Below are positions 47,432-56,029 of a DNA stretch of 64,000 nucleotides, piece after piece (the stretch's first letter is position 1; every line of letters starts with the position of its first letter). The position numbers and the translations under genes are program-made. The notes beneath the pieces are model-generated. The model searched no databases. It saw nothing but the letters and a program-made list of their open reading frames with translations, and was not told where the DNA came from. The DNA is from Curtobacterium sp. ER1/6 (lineage in GTDB: Bacteria > Actinomycetota > Actinomycetes > Actinomycetales > Microbacteriaceae), in assembly GCF_001742745.1 (NCBI RefSeq), contig NZ_MJAK01000008.1, positions 95,666-159,665 of the forward strand. The letters are read 5' to 3'.

Positions 47432-49553
47432 GCGGCCACGGCATCAGCAACGGTGAGGCGATGCGGTTCTTCGAGACAGACGGCCGCAAGAACCCGTCGG
47501 TGCAGGAAAGCTCGGTCTAAGACATCGCGAAGGAGAAGACCTTCTCGAAGATCCGCCTCCGCGAGAACGAGATCGCAGATACCCGCTCTGGTTTCTCCGT
47601 CTTCAACCGAAAGACCGTCAAGCTCGCCAAGGCTCGACTCAAAGCCACCGGAGTCATGGACGCCTACGCCATTTGGCGCCATGAGGAGGGTTTCCGGAAG
47701 TCAAACGGTGGCGCACCCGCGCTCATCTCCGTCGAAAACTTGCTCATCGGATGGATGCTCGTGACCACTGCCGGTCAGCCGCAACTGATCCTCCAGATCG
47801 GTTCCGTCTTCTACGGCATGCTCACCGACGGAGCTCGCGAAGGGCTCGGCCTCCCCAAGCCGAACAGCAAGAAGTCCCTCATGAAGGTCGAGAACTGGCA
47901 GCAGAACGTCGGCAACGCTCACCGGCGCTTCATCGCCATCGTCGACCCCCACCTCGGAGAAGACCGCTACACGGCAAAGACAGTCGAGGAGAACGCCGCG
48001 ACGATGGAGAACCTCGACAAGGAGCGGGAAGCTATCGGCAAGGCGCGCCTCGCTGAGTTCATGACCCGGTTCCTCACCATGTCGTTCTACCTCCAGCCCC
48101 GCGCCATCCGCAACGCACCCAAGCGTAAAGAGGTTGACGTCAGCTTCGACGGAACCCACATGACTTCCCCTCTGACGACGGGCATGTCGCACAACAAGGA
48201 CAAGATCGCCAAGCGCGTTGAGAAGGACCGTGTATTGGCAGCCGCCGGTAAGCCCCGCTCCGGCCCGGTGTCCCCGTTCGCGGCATGGAAGGTCACCGAG
48301 ACCTCGAAGCGCATCGACGCTCCCCGGGTCAGATGGCGCAGTACGAGACTGAGGAGGACTACCTCTGGGGGTGGAACGCCACGCTCGCCCGACGCGTATT
48401 CCTCAGGCCGGACGACCGATGCAAGGCTCCGCAGCTCATCCTCGGAGCTACCTTGAGCATCCCGGGCAGTGGCAACGTCGAAGCCGCTGCTTTCGTCCTC
48501 GAACAGGTCGTTCGCGCGGGGCACCTGCCTGGCATCGCGGACGCCGACATGGAGTACTTCGCCAACGCCACACCGGAGCGGCTCTACGACCCGGTTCGAG
48601 CACTCGGCTGGGAAGCAAGCACTGAGTGGCGCGACGACCGTCTCGGGCCTCGAGGCGGGTACGCCGGCGCGATCTTCATCGAAAGCGCTGCCTACTGCCC
48701 TGCAATGCTCATGTCGCTCCAGATGGCCAGTAAGCACGTCAAGGACGGCGAGATCGATGAGATCACGTACCGTGCGCGCATCGACGAACGGGAAAAGTGG
48801 GAGGTGCGGCCGAAAGCACGTCCAAACGCCGACGGCAGCATCACCATGATGTGCCCGGCTTCCGGCGACAGCCCCCGCATCAAGTGCCCGCTCAAGAAGA
48901 TTCGAGCACGGGTACCCGAGGAAAAGCTCCTGACGATGGACGAGGTGGACCCGAGCGAGCCCGGTTACCCGGTCGGCGACGACCTTCCGCTCATCTGCTG
49001 CCAGGACTCCGTCAAGTTCCCGAAGGAGAACCTCCCGCCGCTCACCCAAGCTCTCCGGTACAAGTCCCGCGAGTGGAGCGATTTCCACGGCTACGCGCGC
49101 AACCTCATCGAGAACGGAAACTCGATGCTCAAGGCTCCGAAGTACGGGTCCCTGCACGACCACCTCAACAGGCAGTCTCGCGGCTTCGCATCCGGCTACG
49201 TGTTCCTGACGTTCCTGCTCGTCGCGCTCAACATCAAGCAGATCTGCGACTTCTTGAAGGCGAAGGAGATCGAAGACCGCCGAGCAGCCGAGAACCGTCC
49301 CCCTCGCAAACCGCCGATCCTGCGTCGCAGAGACCGCGAGTTCTTCAACGAGTACACCGGCACTCTCCCGGGTGGAGCGCCGGACATCGAGGTCCGCCAG
49401 GCACGAGCCAAAGCACGACGGGAGAAGGCGGCGGTGGTAGCCGCCGCGAGAGCGGCCGCCACGAAGAGCAGTCGATTCAAGCGAGCGAAGGCGGGAGCCG
49501 ACATCGCCTGGACCCGGAGGCCCAGGACAACGAGGAGAAGCCCGCAGCCATAA
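47428..49553 (+). pseudogene. DDE-type transposase gene, broken by a stop and a frameshift
   Basis: Read as one gene it would encode ~708 aa. The frame from ATG 47428 hits TAA at 47518-47520 (SSV*DIAKEK; a single AAA-to-TAA change would explain it), reopens in the same frame to about 48324, then must shift by -1 at CTCCCCGGG (48320-48328) to reach GQMAQYETEEDYLWGWNATL and continue to 49553. DDE-like marks: VDVSFDGTHM, GIADADMEYF, MMCPASGDSPRIKCPL, and RNLIENGNSMLKAP (compare RNTIEGFNG) in actinobacterial transposases. The gene is coupled to the recombinase-like gene before it. Confidence 0.65.
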
Positions 49554-49575
49554 GGCTGCGGGCCTCTCCTCGTTG
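49528..49575. terminator. Terminator overlapping the transposase stop codon
   Basis: CAACGAGGAG-AAGCCCGCAGCC (49528-49549) pairs with 49554-49575 apart from one A:C mismatch. The four-base loop ATAA contains the TAA stop of the open frame. Bidirectional in shape. Confidence 0.75.
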
Positions 49576-49577
49576 TT

Positions 49578-49602
49578 GAGTTCTTAAGACAGTTCTTAAG
49601 AC
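49578..49602. repeat. Right-end motif: tandem 12-bp AGTTCTTAAGAC
   Basis: AGTTCTTAAGAC is present twice in tandem (49579-49590, 49591-49602), ending 11 bases before tRNA-Pro. Bases 49578-49592 are the exact reverse complement of the left-end motif at 33748-33762. The contained TCTTAAGA is palindromic. Confidence 0.75.
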
Positions 49603-49613
49603 GCCCCTTCGGT

Positions 49614-49686
<73 letters not shown>

Positions 49687-49813
49687 TGAGCCCCGAGGGG
49701 CTCGGAACCTCGTCACCGGAGCTCCACCACCCGCGTCCGACCGGAGCGTGAGCAGCCCGTCAAGCATAGCGGACCCGGGACCGTGCTCGTGCCACGGCGC
49801 GTCGCCACTCGAC

Positions 49814-50401
49814 TCAGCGCCGCGGCGGCCGCACGACCTCGCGGTCCTTCGCCAGCCAGGGCAGTGCGAACCCGACGAGCAGCCCGCCGAGGCCGTCCGC
49901 CGCCAGGTCGCCGATCGTGTCGTCGTACCCGACGTAGATCCGCGAGTCGACGAACTCGTGCCCGAGCCACTCCCCCATCTCCCACACCGAGCCGATGGCC
50001 AGGCCGGCGCAGAACACCAAGACGGCGACCGACACCCGACCGGCGTCGGGTGCGTGCGGCACGAGTCGCATGTCGGCGGCGACGACCGCGAGCAACGCCG
50101 CGAGCAGACCGGTCAGCACGACGTGGATCAGCTTGTCCCAGAGGAACACCGAGGTGTACCACTCGAGCGCGCTCGACCACCCGGCGACGAGCACGAGCAC
50201 GCAGACGGCCACGTCGAACACGGGTCGGAGTCCGAGCATCCGCGGCAGCACGACGCCGAACAGCGCGAGCGACATCACCGCGAACGAGGTCGCGCCCCAC
50301 CCGACGGTGGCGACGGGCACGCTCACGAGCGTGAGCAGCCGGACGACGTCGGCGGCCAGGAACCGCCGACGGAGGAACGTGGTCCCCAGGGTCGCGATCA
50401 C
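49814..50401 (-). CDS. Membrane protein, DUF2238/YjdF-like
   Basis: 195 aa from GTG at 50401, whose GTGA overlaps the stop of the phosphatase-fold gene. About six hydrophobic segments, with EWYTSVFLWDKLIHVVLTGL and the C-terminal SVWEMGEWLGHEFVDSRIYV, then YDDTIGDLAADGLGGLLVG. The WEMGE...D(D/T)xxDLxxxxxG set is the signature of the DUF2238/YjdF family of small integral membrane proteins of unknown function. The frame is open far upstream but overlaps other genes there. Confidence 0.78.
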   Translation of the reverse strand: MIATLGTTFLRRRFLAADVVRLLTLVSVPVATVGWGATSFAVMSLALFGVVLPRMLGLRPVFDVAVCVLVLVAGWSSALEWYTSVFLWDKLIHVVLTGLLAALLAVVAADMRLVPHAPDAGRVSVAVLVFCAGLAIGSVWEMGEWLGHEFVDSRIYVGYDDTIGDLAADGLGGLLVGFALPWLAKDREVVRPPRR

Positions 50402-51231
50402 GAGGCCCACCGCACGACGGCGTGGACGGCGGCGTGGTCGGACGGCCAGACACCGCCGGGCCGCCGGACCGACACCGCGACCCGGTCCACCACCGCGTCG
50501 GTGGTCACGAGCACGCCGTCGATGCGCCGGCCCCCGACACGCGGACGCCCGTAGTGCGGGTACGTCCCGTACGGCTCCCCCACCTGCCGGGAGGCACGGT
50601 CCCAGCTGTCGACGACACCCGCCTCCGCCAGTGCTCGCCAGGGCGCCGACCCGGCCGGGCAGTTCCAGTCGGCCATGACGACGGCGGGCAGCCCCCGCTC
50701 GCGGACGATCCGTCCGAGCAGCTCTGCGCCGCGCACCCGCGCCCAGGGTGAGGCGACGTCGAGGTGCGTGGCGATCGCGGTGAAGTCCCGGCCGGTGGCG
50801 CGGTCGTGCACGACGGCACCGACGGCGTGCCGGGGGAACGCGGTCGCCCACGACCGCGAGCCGGGCCGGGAGGGCGTCCGGGACAACGCCCAGGTCCGCC
50901 GCTCGACCACGTCGAGCCGCTCGCGGTCGAGGAACAGCCCGACCGCCTCGCCACCGCCGCGTGCCCCGCGGCCGACGACCACGGGCTCCCAACGCGACCC
51001 CACGGCGGCGGTGAGGTCCGCGGTCTGGGTGGGCAGGGCCTCCTGGACGGCGAGCACGGTGGGTCCCTCGGAGGTGACGAGCGCGGCCACGGCGTCGCGT
51101 CGACGCTCCCACGCGTCCGGGTGACCGGCGGGACGCGGAACGCGACGTCTGAGATTGAGGGTCGTGCAGTGCACCTCGGGTGCGACCACGCCCCCGATGA
51201 TCGGGCGGTCGTCGTCCGGTGCTGCTGGCAT
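50398..51231 (-). CDS. Endonuclease/exonuclease/phosphatase-family protein
   Basis: 277 aa. The fold is marked by TTLNLRRRV, VLAVQEALPTQTADL (metal-binding Glu), FTAIATHLDVASPWARVRG, VVMADWNCPAGSAP (catalytic Asp/Asn), RRIDGVLV and the C-terminal WPSDHAAVHAVV (SDH). All active-site blocks are present, so it should be an active phosphodiesterase or nuclease. CAGGAGCC precedes the ATG. It is coupled to the DUF2238-like membrane gene. Confidence 0.86.
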   Translation of the reverse strand: MPAAPDDDRPIIGGVVAPEVHCTTLNLRRRVPRPAGHPDAWERRRDAVAALVTSEGPTVLAVQEALPTQTADLTAAVGSRWEPVVVGRGARGGGEAVGLFLDRERLDVVERRTWALSRTPSRPGSRSWATAFPRHAVGAVVHDRATGRDFTAIATHLDVASPWARVRGAELLGRIVRERGLPAVVMADWNCPAGSAPWRALAEAGVVDSWDRASRQVGEPYGTYPHYGRPRVGGRRIDGVLVTTDAVVDRVAVSVRRPGGVWPSDHAAVHAVVRWAS

Positions 51232-51301
51232 GGCTCCTGTCTACGAGACGACACCCGTCGCGTTCACAGGGACTCGTCCGGCGGGTCCGTAGGGTGGCCC
51301 G

Positions 51302-52774
51302 ATGCGTTCCGGCCCTCCCACCCGTGTCCTGCTTGCGCTCTCGGTCTCCGGGCTGCTGCTCGGTGCCGCCGGGTGCACGTCCTCGGAGCCCGCGCCGACC
51401 GTGGCGGAACTCGCGGAGCAGCCGGCCGGATCGGTGTCCGTCGCCGCGCAGCGCGACCCGTCCGCGCGGTCGGTGGCGACCAGCCGCGCGCTGTTCGCGT
51501 CGGCTCCGGGGGCGGTCGTCGCGCCTCCTGACGACGCCGGTGCGGTGCGGCAGGCGGCGAGCGCCGCCCGCACCGCCCACGTGCCCGTCCTGCTCACGGA
51601 CGGCGACGGTGGCGACGTCGCCCGTGAGCTGCGCCGGCTCGGCGCGGACTGGTACCAGGCCGAGGGCGACGTGACGGTCGACACCGACGTCCCGGAGCGG
51701 GACGCGCCGGACCAGGGTGACGCGCCGGAGACGGGTGGTGCCTCCCGGCCGGCGACCGTGGTGGTGGCGGACCGCGCCCCGGACGCGGCTGCCGTGGCGA
51801 CGGCGCAGGCGGCCGGTGCCCGCGTGGTCGTGATGCCGGACGGTGTCACGGACCCCGCCGCGGCGCCCGACGTCGTGACGGCCCTGCACGAGCGAGCCGG
51901 GCACCCGACGGTCCTGGTCGGGACCGCGTTCGGCGACCTGCCGGACCCGGGGTGGACGGTGCGCGCCGCGGCGAGCGGGTGGCAGCTGCCGCACGGCGGA
52001 CAGCGGCCCTTCGACGGGCACCGGTACGTCGCGCTGTACGGCGCGCCCGGAGCGCCGGTGCTCGGCGTCCTCGGCGAGCAGGACCCCGCGGCCACGGTCC
52101 GTCGCGCGGAGGCCACGGCGGAGCAGTACGACGGCCTCGGCGACGAACCCGTCACGCCCGCGATGGAGGTCATCGCGACCGTCGCGGCCGGCGACGCCGG
52201 AGCGGACGGCGACTACTCGACCGAACTCCCGGTGTCGACGCTCGAACCGTACGTCGACGCGGCGCACGACGCGGGGATGCCGGTGATCCTCGACCTGCAG
52301 CCCGGCCGGTCCGACTTCCTGTCGCAGGCGAAGCGGTACGAGTCGCTGCTCAGGAAGCCGGGCGTGTGGCTCGCGCTCGACCCGGAGTGGCGGTTGACCG
52401 CGGACCAGGTGCCGCTGCGGCAGATCGGGAGCGTGTCGGCGTCCGAGGTGAACGCCGTGTCGTCGTGGCTCGCCGACCTCGTGCGGAGCGAGGGGCTGCC
52501 GCCGAAGGCGCTCGTGCTGCACCAGTTCCGGCTGTCGATGATCCAGGACCGGGCCTCGCTGGCGTCCCACCCGGAGCTCGACCTGCTCGTCCACGTGGAC
52601 GGCCAGGGGTCGCAGCCCGACAAGCAGGCGACGTGGGAGGCGCTGCACCAGGACGCCCCGGCGGGCGTGCACTGGGGCTGGAAGAACTTCTACGACGAGG
52701 ACACGCCCATGCTGTCGCCCGAGCAGACGATGGACCAGGTGCAGCCGACGCCGTCGTTGATCACGTACCAGTAG
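51302..52774 (+). CDS. Secreted lipoprotein, unknown function
   Basis: 490 aa. Lipoprotein signal peptide with lipobox LGAAGC (Cys at ~25). The first half (60-210) has Rossmann-like repeats such as VPVLLTDGDGGDVARELRRL and VVVMPDGVTDPAAAPDVVTA, similar to cell-wall-binding type 2 repeats. The C-terminal half (260-480) has VILDLQPGRSDFLSQAKRYE, VWLALDPEWRLTADQVPLRQ and LVLHQFRLSMI, as in a TIM-barrel-like secreted protein seen in Microbacteriaceae. TAGGGT (51290-51295) ends six bases before the ATG, so leaderless. Confidence 0.75.
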   Translation: MRSGPPTRVLLALSVSGLLLGAAGCTSSEPAPTVAELAEQPAGSVSVAAQRDPSARSVATSRALFASAPGAVVAPPDDAGAVRQAASAARTAHVPVLLTDGDGGDVARELRRLGADWYQAEGDVTVDTDVPERDAPDQGDAPETGGASRPATVVVADRAPDAAAVATAQAAGARVVVMPDGVTDPAAAPDVVTALHERAGHPTVLVGTAFGDLPDPGWTVRAAASGWQLPHGGQRPFDGHRYVALYGAPGAPVLGVLGEQDPAATVRRAEATAEQYDGLGDEPVTPAMEVIATVAAGDAGADGDYSTELPVSTLEPYVDAAHDAGMPVILDLQPGRSDFLSQAKRYESLLRKPGVWLALDPEWRLTADQVPLRQIGSVSASEVNAVSSWLADLVRSEGLPPKALVLHQFRLSMIQDRASLASHPELDLLVHVDGQGSQPDKQATWEALHQDAPAGVHWGWKNFYDEDTPMLSPEQTMDQVQPTPSLITYQ

Positions 52775-52842
52775 CGGTCTTCTCCTCCACAGCCGGGAGG
52801 GACGGGGCGTGTCGCGTCGGCGGGTGCTGACAGCATGGGGGC

Positions 52843-55011
52843 ATGTCTGGTCTCGGTGTCGGTTCGTCCGTCGGCTCGCCTGTTCCCGCGACGGCTCCGC
52901 CGTCCGCCGAGATCGCCGCGGAGGCGCAGGAGGCCCTCGCCGCCCTGACCGGGCGGCCGGACGCGGTCTTCCACCCCGGCCAGCTCGAGGCGATCTCGGC
53001 GCTCGTCGAGCACCGGCAGCGCGCGCTCGTCGTGCAGCGGACCGGGTGGGGCAAGTCGGCGGTGTACTTCCTCGCGACGCTGCTCCTCCGGCGCCGAGGG
53101 GGCGGTCCGACGGTGCTCGTCTCCCCGCTGCTCGCCCTCATGCGCGACCAGGTGGCGGCGGCGGCGCGAGCGGGCGTACGGGCGGTGTCGATCAACTCCG
53201 CGAACGCGCACGAGTGGTCGGACACGCAGGCCGCCCTCGCGCGCGACGAGGTCGACGTGCTCCTCGTCTCCCCGGAGCGGCTCAACAACCCGCGGTTCCG
53301 CGACGAGCAGCTGCCGACGCTGATCGCGCGGATGGGGATGCTCGTCGTCGACGAGGCGCACTGCATCTCGGACTGGGGCCACGACTTCCGGCCGGACTAC
53401 CGCCGGCTCGCCGAGCTCATCCGGTCGCTCCCGCACGGGGTCCCCGTCCTCGCGACGACCGCGACGGCGAACGAGCGGGTGGTCGAGGACGTCGCCGAGC
53501 AGCTCACGGCCGGTTCGGACGCCCCGGTCTTCACCATCCGCGGATCGCTGGCCCGGGCGTCGCTGCGGCTCGGCGTCCTGACGCTGCCGGACGCCCGGCA
53601 GCGCCTCGGGTGGCTGCTCGCGCACCTCGGCGACCTGCCCGGCAGCGGCATCATCTACACGCTCACGGTGTCCGGGGCCGAGGACATCGCCCGGCTCCTG
53701 CGCGAGAACGGGTACGCCGTGCGCGCGTACACGGGGCGGACCGACACCGAGGAACGCGAGCAGCTCGAGCAGCAGCTCAAGGGCAACGAGCTCAAGGCGC
53801 TCGTCGCCACGAGCGCGCTCGGCATGGGCTTCGACAAGCCGGACCTCGGGTTCGTCGTGCACGTCGGTGCGCCCTCGTCGCCGGTCGCGTACTACCAGCA
53901 GATCGGTCGCGCCGGCCGTGCCACCGACAACGCCGACGTCCTGCTCCTGCCCGGGCGCGAGGACCGCGAGATCTGGCAGTACTTCGCCAGTGCCTCCATG
54001 CCGACCGAGGCGCGGGCGTCGGCCGTGCTGTCGGCCCTGTCCACCGACACGGCGATGTCGACCGTCGCGCTCGAGGGGCTCGTCGACATCAAGCGGTCGA
54101 CGCTCGAACTGCTCCTCAAGGTCCTCGACGTCGACGGTGCCGTCCACCGGGTGGCCGGCGGATGGGTGTCGACCGGGCAGCCGTGGCAGTACGACGCCGC
54201 GCGGTACGAGCGGGTCGCCGCGGCGCGTGAGGCCGAGGCGTCCTCGATGCTCACCTACGAGTCGACCTCAGCGTGCCGGATGCAGCTCCTGCAGCAGGAC
54301 CTCGACGACCCGTCCGCCGAGCCCTGCGGCCGCTGCGACAACTGCGCCGGCGTCTGGTACCCGATCTCGATCTCGGACTCGGACACCTCCGGTGCGGCCG
54401 CCGCGCTCGACCGGGTCGGCGTCGAGATCGCGCCGCGCGCGCAGTGGCCCTCGGGCATGTCGTCGCTCGGCGTGGCCGTGAAGGGCCGGATCCCCGCGGG
54501 CGAGCTCGTCGAGCCGGGCCGCGCCGTCGCCCGGCTCACCGACCTCGGCTGGGGCGGTCCCCTACGCGCGCTGTTCGCCGCGTCGACGCCGGACGGCCCC
54601 GTCTCGCGCGAGCTCGTCGACGGGTGCATCCGGGCGCTCAAGGACTGGCCGTGGGCGGAGCGGCCGACCGGGGTCGTGGCGATGTCGTCGCGGTCTCGGC
54701 CGGAGCTCGTCGGGTCGCTGGCGCAGGCACTGTCGTCGATCGGGCGCCTGCAGTTCCTCGGGACGCTCGGGCGGAACGGCGGGGAGCCCCGAGGGGACGG
54801 CGCGACGAACAGCGCCTACCGGTTGGCCGGGGTGTGGGACACGTTCGTGGTCGACCCGGCGCTGGCGGCGGCGCTGGGGTCGCACCAGGGGCCGGTGCTG
54901 CTCGTGGACGACCTGGTGGACAGCAGGTGGACGATGACCGTCGCCGGGCGGGAGCTCCGCCGTGCGGGGGCGGCGGCCGTGCTGCCGTTCGCGCTCGCCA
55001 CGGTCGCCTGA
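52843..55011 (+). CDS. RecQ-type DNA helicase with C-terminal phosphoribosyltransferase-like domain
   Basis: 722 aa. Helicase motifs: Q-motif FHPGQLEAISALVE (43-56), Walker A TGWGKSA (67-73), DEAHCISDWGHDFRPDYRRL (motif II and the RecQ aromatic loop), TATA (III), and QIGRAGRA (VI). The zinc site is CRMQLLQ...CGRCDNC. The region after ~520 lacks HRDC; it ends with GPVLLVDDLVDSRWTMTVAG RELRR split by a helix, the PRPP-binding-type motif of phosphoribosyltransferases. Such RecQ-PRTase proteins occur in actinobacteria. It probably unwinds DNA during repair. Confidence 0.9.
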   Translation: MSGLGVGSSVGSPVPATAPPSAEIAAEAQEALAALTGRPDAVFHPGQLEAISALVEHRQRALVVQRTGWGKSAVYFLATLLLRRRGGGPTVLVSPLLALMRDQVAAAARAGVRAVSINSANAHEWSDTQAALARDEVDVLLVSPERLNNPRFRDEQLPTLIARMGMLVVDEAHCISDWGHDFRPDYRRLAELIRSLPHGVPVLATTATANERVVEDVAEQLTAGSDAPVFTIRGSLARASLRLGVLTLPDARQRLGWLLAHLGDLPGSGIIYTLTVSGAEDIARLLRENGYAVRAYTGRTDTEEREQLEQQLKGNELKALVATSALGMGFDKPDLGFVVHVGAPSSPVAYYQQIGRAGRATDNADVLLLPGREDREIWQYFASASMPTEARASAVLSALSTDTAMSTVALEGLVDIKRSTLELLLKVLDVDGAVHRVAGGWVSTGQPWQYDAARYERVAAAREAEASSMLTYESTSACRMQLLQQDLDDPSAEPCGRCDNCAGVWYPISISDSDTSGAAAALDRVGVEIAPRAQWPSGMSSLGVAVKGRIPAGELVEPGRAVARLTDLGWGGPLRALFAASTPDGPVSRELVDGCIRALKDWPWAERPTGVVAMSSRSRPELVGSLAQALSSIGRLQFLGTLGRNGGEPRGDGATNSAYRLAGVWDTFVVDPALAAALGSHQGPVLLVDDLVDSRWTMTVAGRELRRAGAAAVLPFALATVA

Positions 55012-55054
55012 CACCGAGCTCCGGCGTCAGGCCCCGTCGGTCGGGCTCCGCCGG

Positions 55055-55927
55055 TCAGGCGGCGGCGATCGCGTCGAGTTCGGCGAGTGCGTCCGACGGC
55101 AGGGCGATGCCCGCGCCGGCGACGTTCGCGCGGAGGTGCTCCACCGAGGACGTCCCGGGGATGAGCAGGATGTTCGGCGAGCGCTGCAGCAGCCACGCGA
55201 GCGCCACCGACAGCCGCGACTCCCCCAGACGCTCGGCGACGGCGTCGAGTGCGCCGGACTGGATCGGCGAGAACCCGCCGAGCGGGAAGTACGGCACGTA
55301 GGCGATGCCCTCGGCCGCGGTGTGGTCCACCATGGCGTCGTCCTCGCGTCGGGCGACGTTGTAGGAGTTCTGCACGCACACGATCGGCGCGATGGTCCGC
55401 GCCTCAGCGAGCTGCTCGGCGTCCACCGTCGACAGGCCGAGGTGCCCGATGAGGCCCTGCTGCTGGAGTGCGGCGAGCGCCTCCACCTGCGGCGCGATGC
55501 TGCCCGGTTCGGGAGCGTCGACGCCACCCATGCGCAGGTTCACCACGTCGAGCCGTTCGAGACCGAGGGTGCGCAGGTTGTCGTGCACCTGCTCGACGAG
55601 CTCGTGCGGCTCGCGGGCGTGCGGCCAGTTCCCCGCGGCGTCGCGTCGGGCGCCGACCTTCGTCACGACGTGCAGCTCGTCCGGGTACGGGTGCAGGGCC
55701 TCGCGGATGATCTCGTTGGTGACGTGCGGGCCGTAGAAGTCGGACGTGTCGATGTGGGTGATGCCGAGTTCCACCGCGGTGCGGAGGACCCGGACGGCCC
55801 CGTCACGGTCGGCGGGCGGGCCGAACACGCCGGGGCCGGCGAGCTGCATGGCGCCGTAGCCGATCCGGGTCAGGTGGAGGTCGTCAGCGAGGCGGAAGGT
55901 GCCGCCGGGGAGGGTCGTCGTGCTCAT
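55055..55927 (-). CDS. Aldo/keto reductase, copy 1
   Basis: 290 aa. Motifs: FRLADDLHLTRIGYGAMQLA, catalytic D/Y in HIDTSDFYGP, Lys in HVVTKVGARRD, VVNLRMGG, NADPH site LLIPGTSSVEHLRANV. It belongs to the oxidoreductase group next to MmyB/XRE-like regulators in many actinobacteria. It is very similar to the second copy at 56888-57754 over the whole length. The 102-base gap to the divergent HTH gene (56030) is the likely control region. Confidence 0.9.
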   Translation of the reverse strand: MSTTTLPGGTFRLADDLHLTRIGYGAMQLAGPGVFGPPADRDGAVRVLRTAVELGITHIDTSDFYGPHVTNEIIREALHPYPDELHVVTKVGARRDAAGNWPHAREPHELVEQVHDNLRTLGLERLDVVNLRMGGVDAPEPGSIAPQVEALAALQQQGLIGHLGLSTVDAEQLAEARTIAPIVCVQNSYNVARREDDAMVDHTAAEGIAYVPYFPLGGFSPIQSGALDAVAERLGESRLSVALAWLLQRSPNILLIPGTSSVEHLRANVAGAGIALPSDALAELDAIAAA

Positions 55928-56029
55928 GCCCACCACGATGCGTCCGCCGGGCGCGACGGGACAGGTCCCCCGCGTCCCTGGGACCACGGGGACCAGGAAC
56001 GGAACGCAGGCGGTCCGTAGCATCGCGGT

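Noticed and set aside
50411..52672. Upstream extension of the DUF2238-like gene to 952 codons
   Set aside because: The extra part is Arg-rich, antisense to the lipoprotein gene and overlaps the phosphatase-fold gene in another frame.
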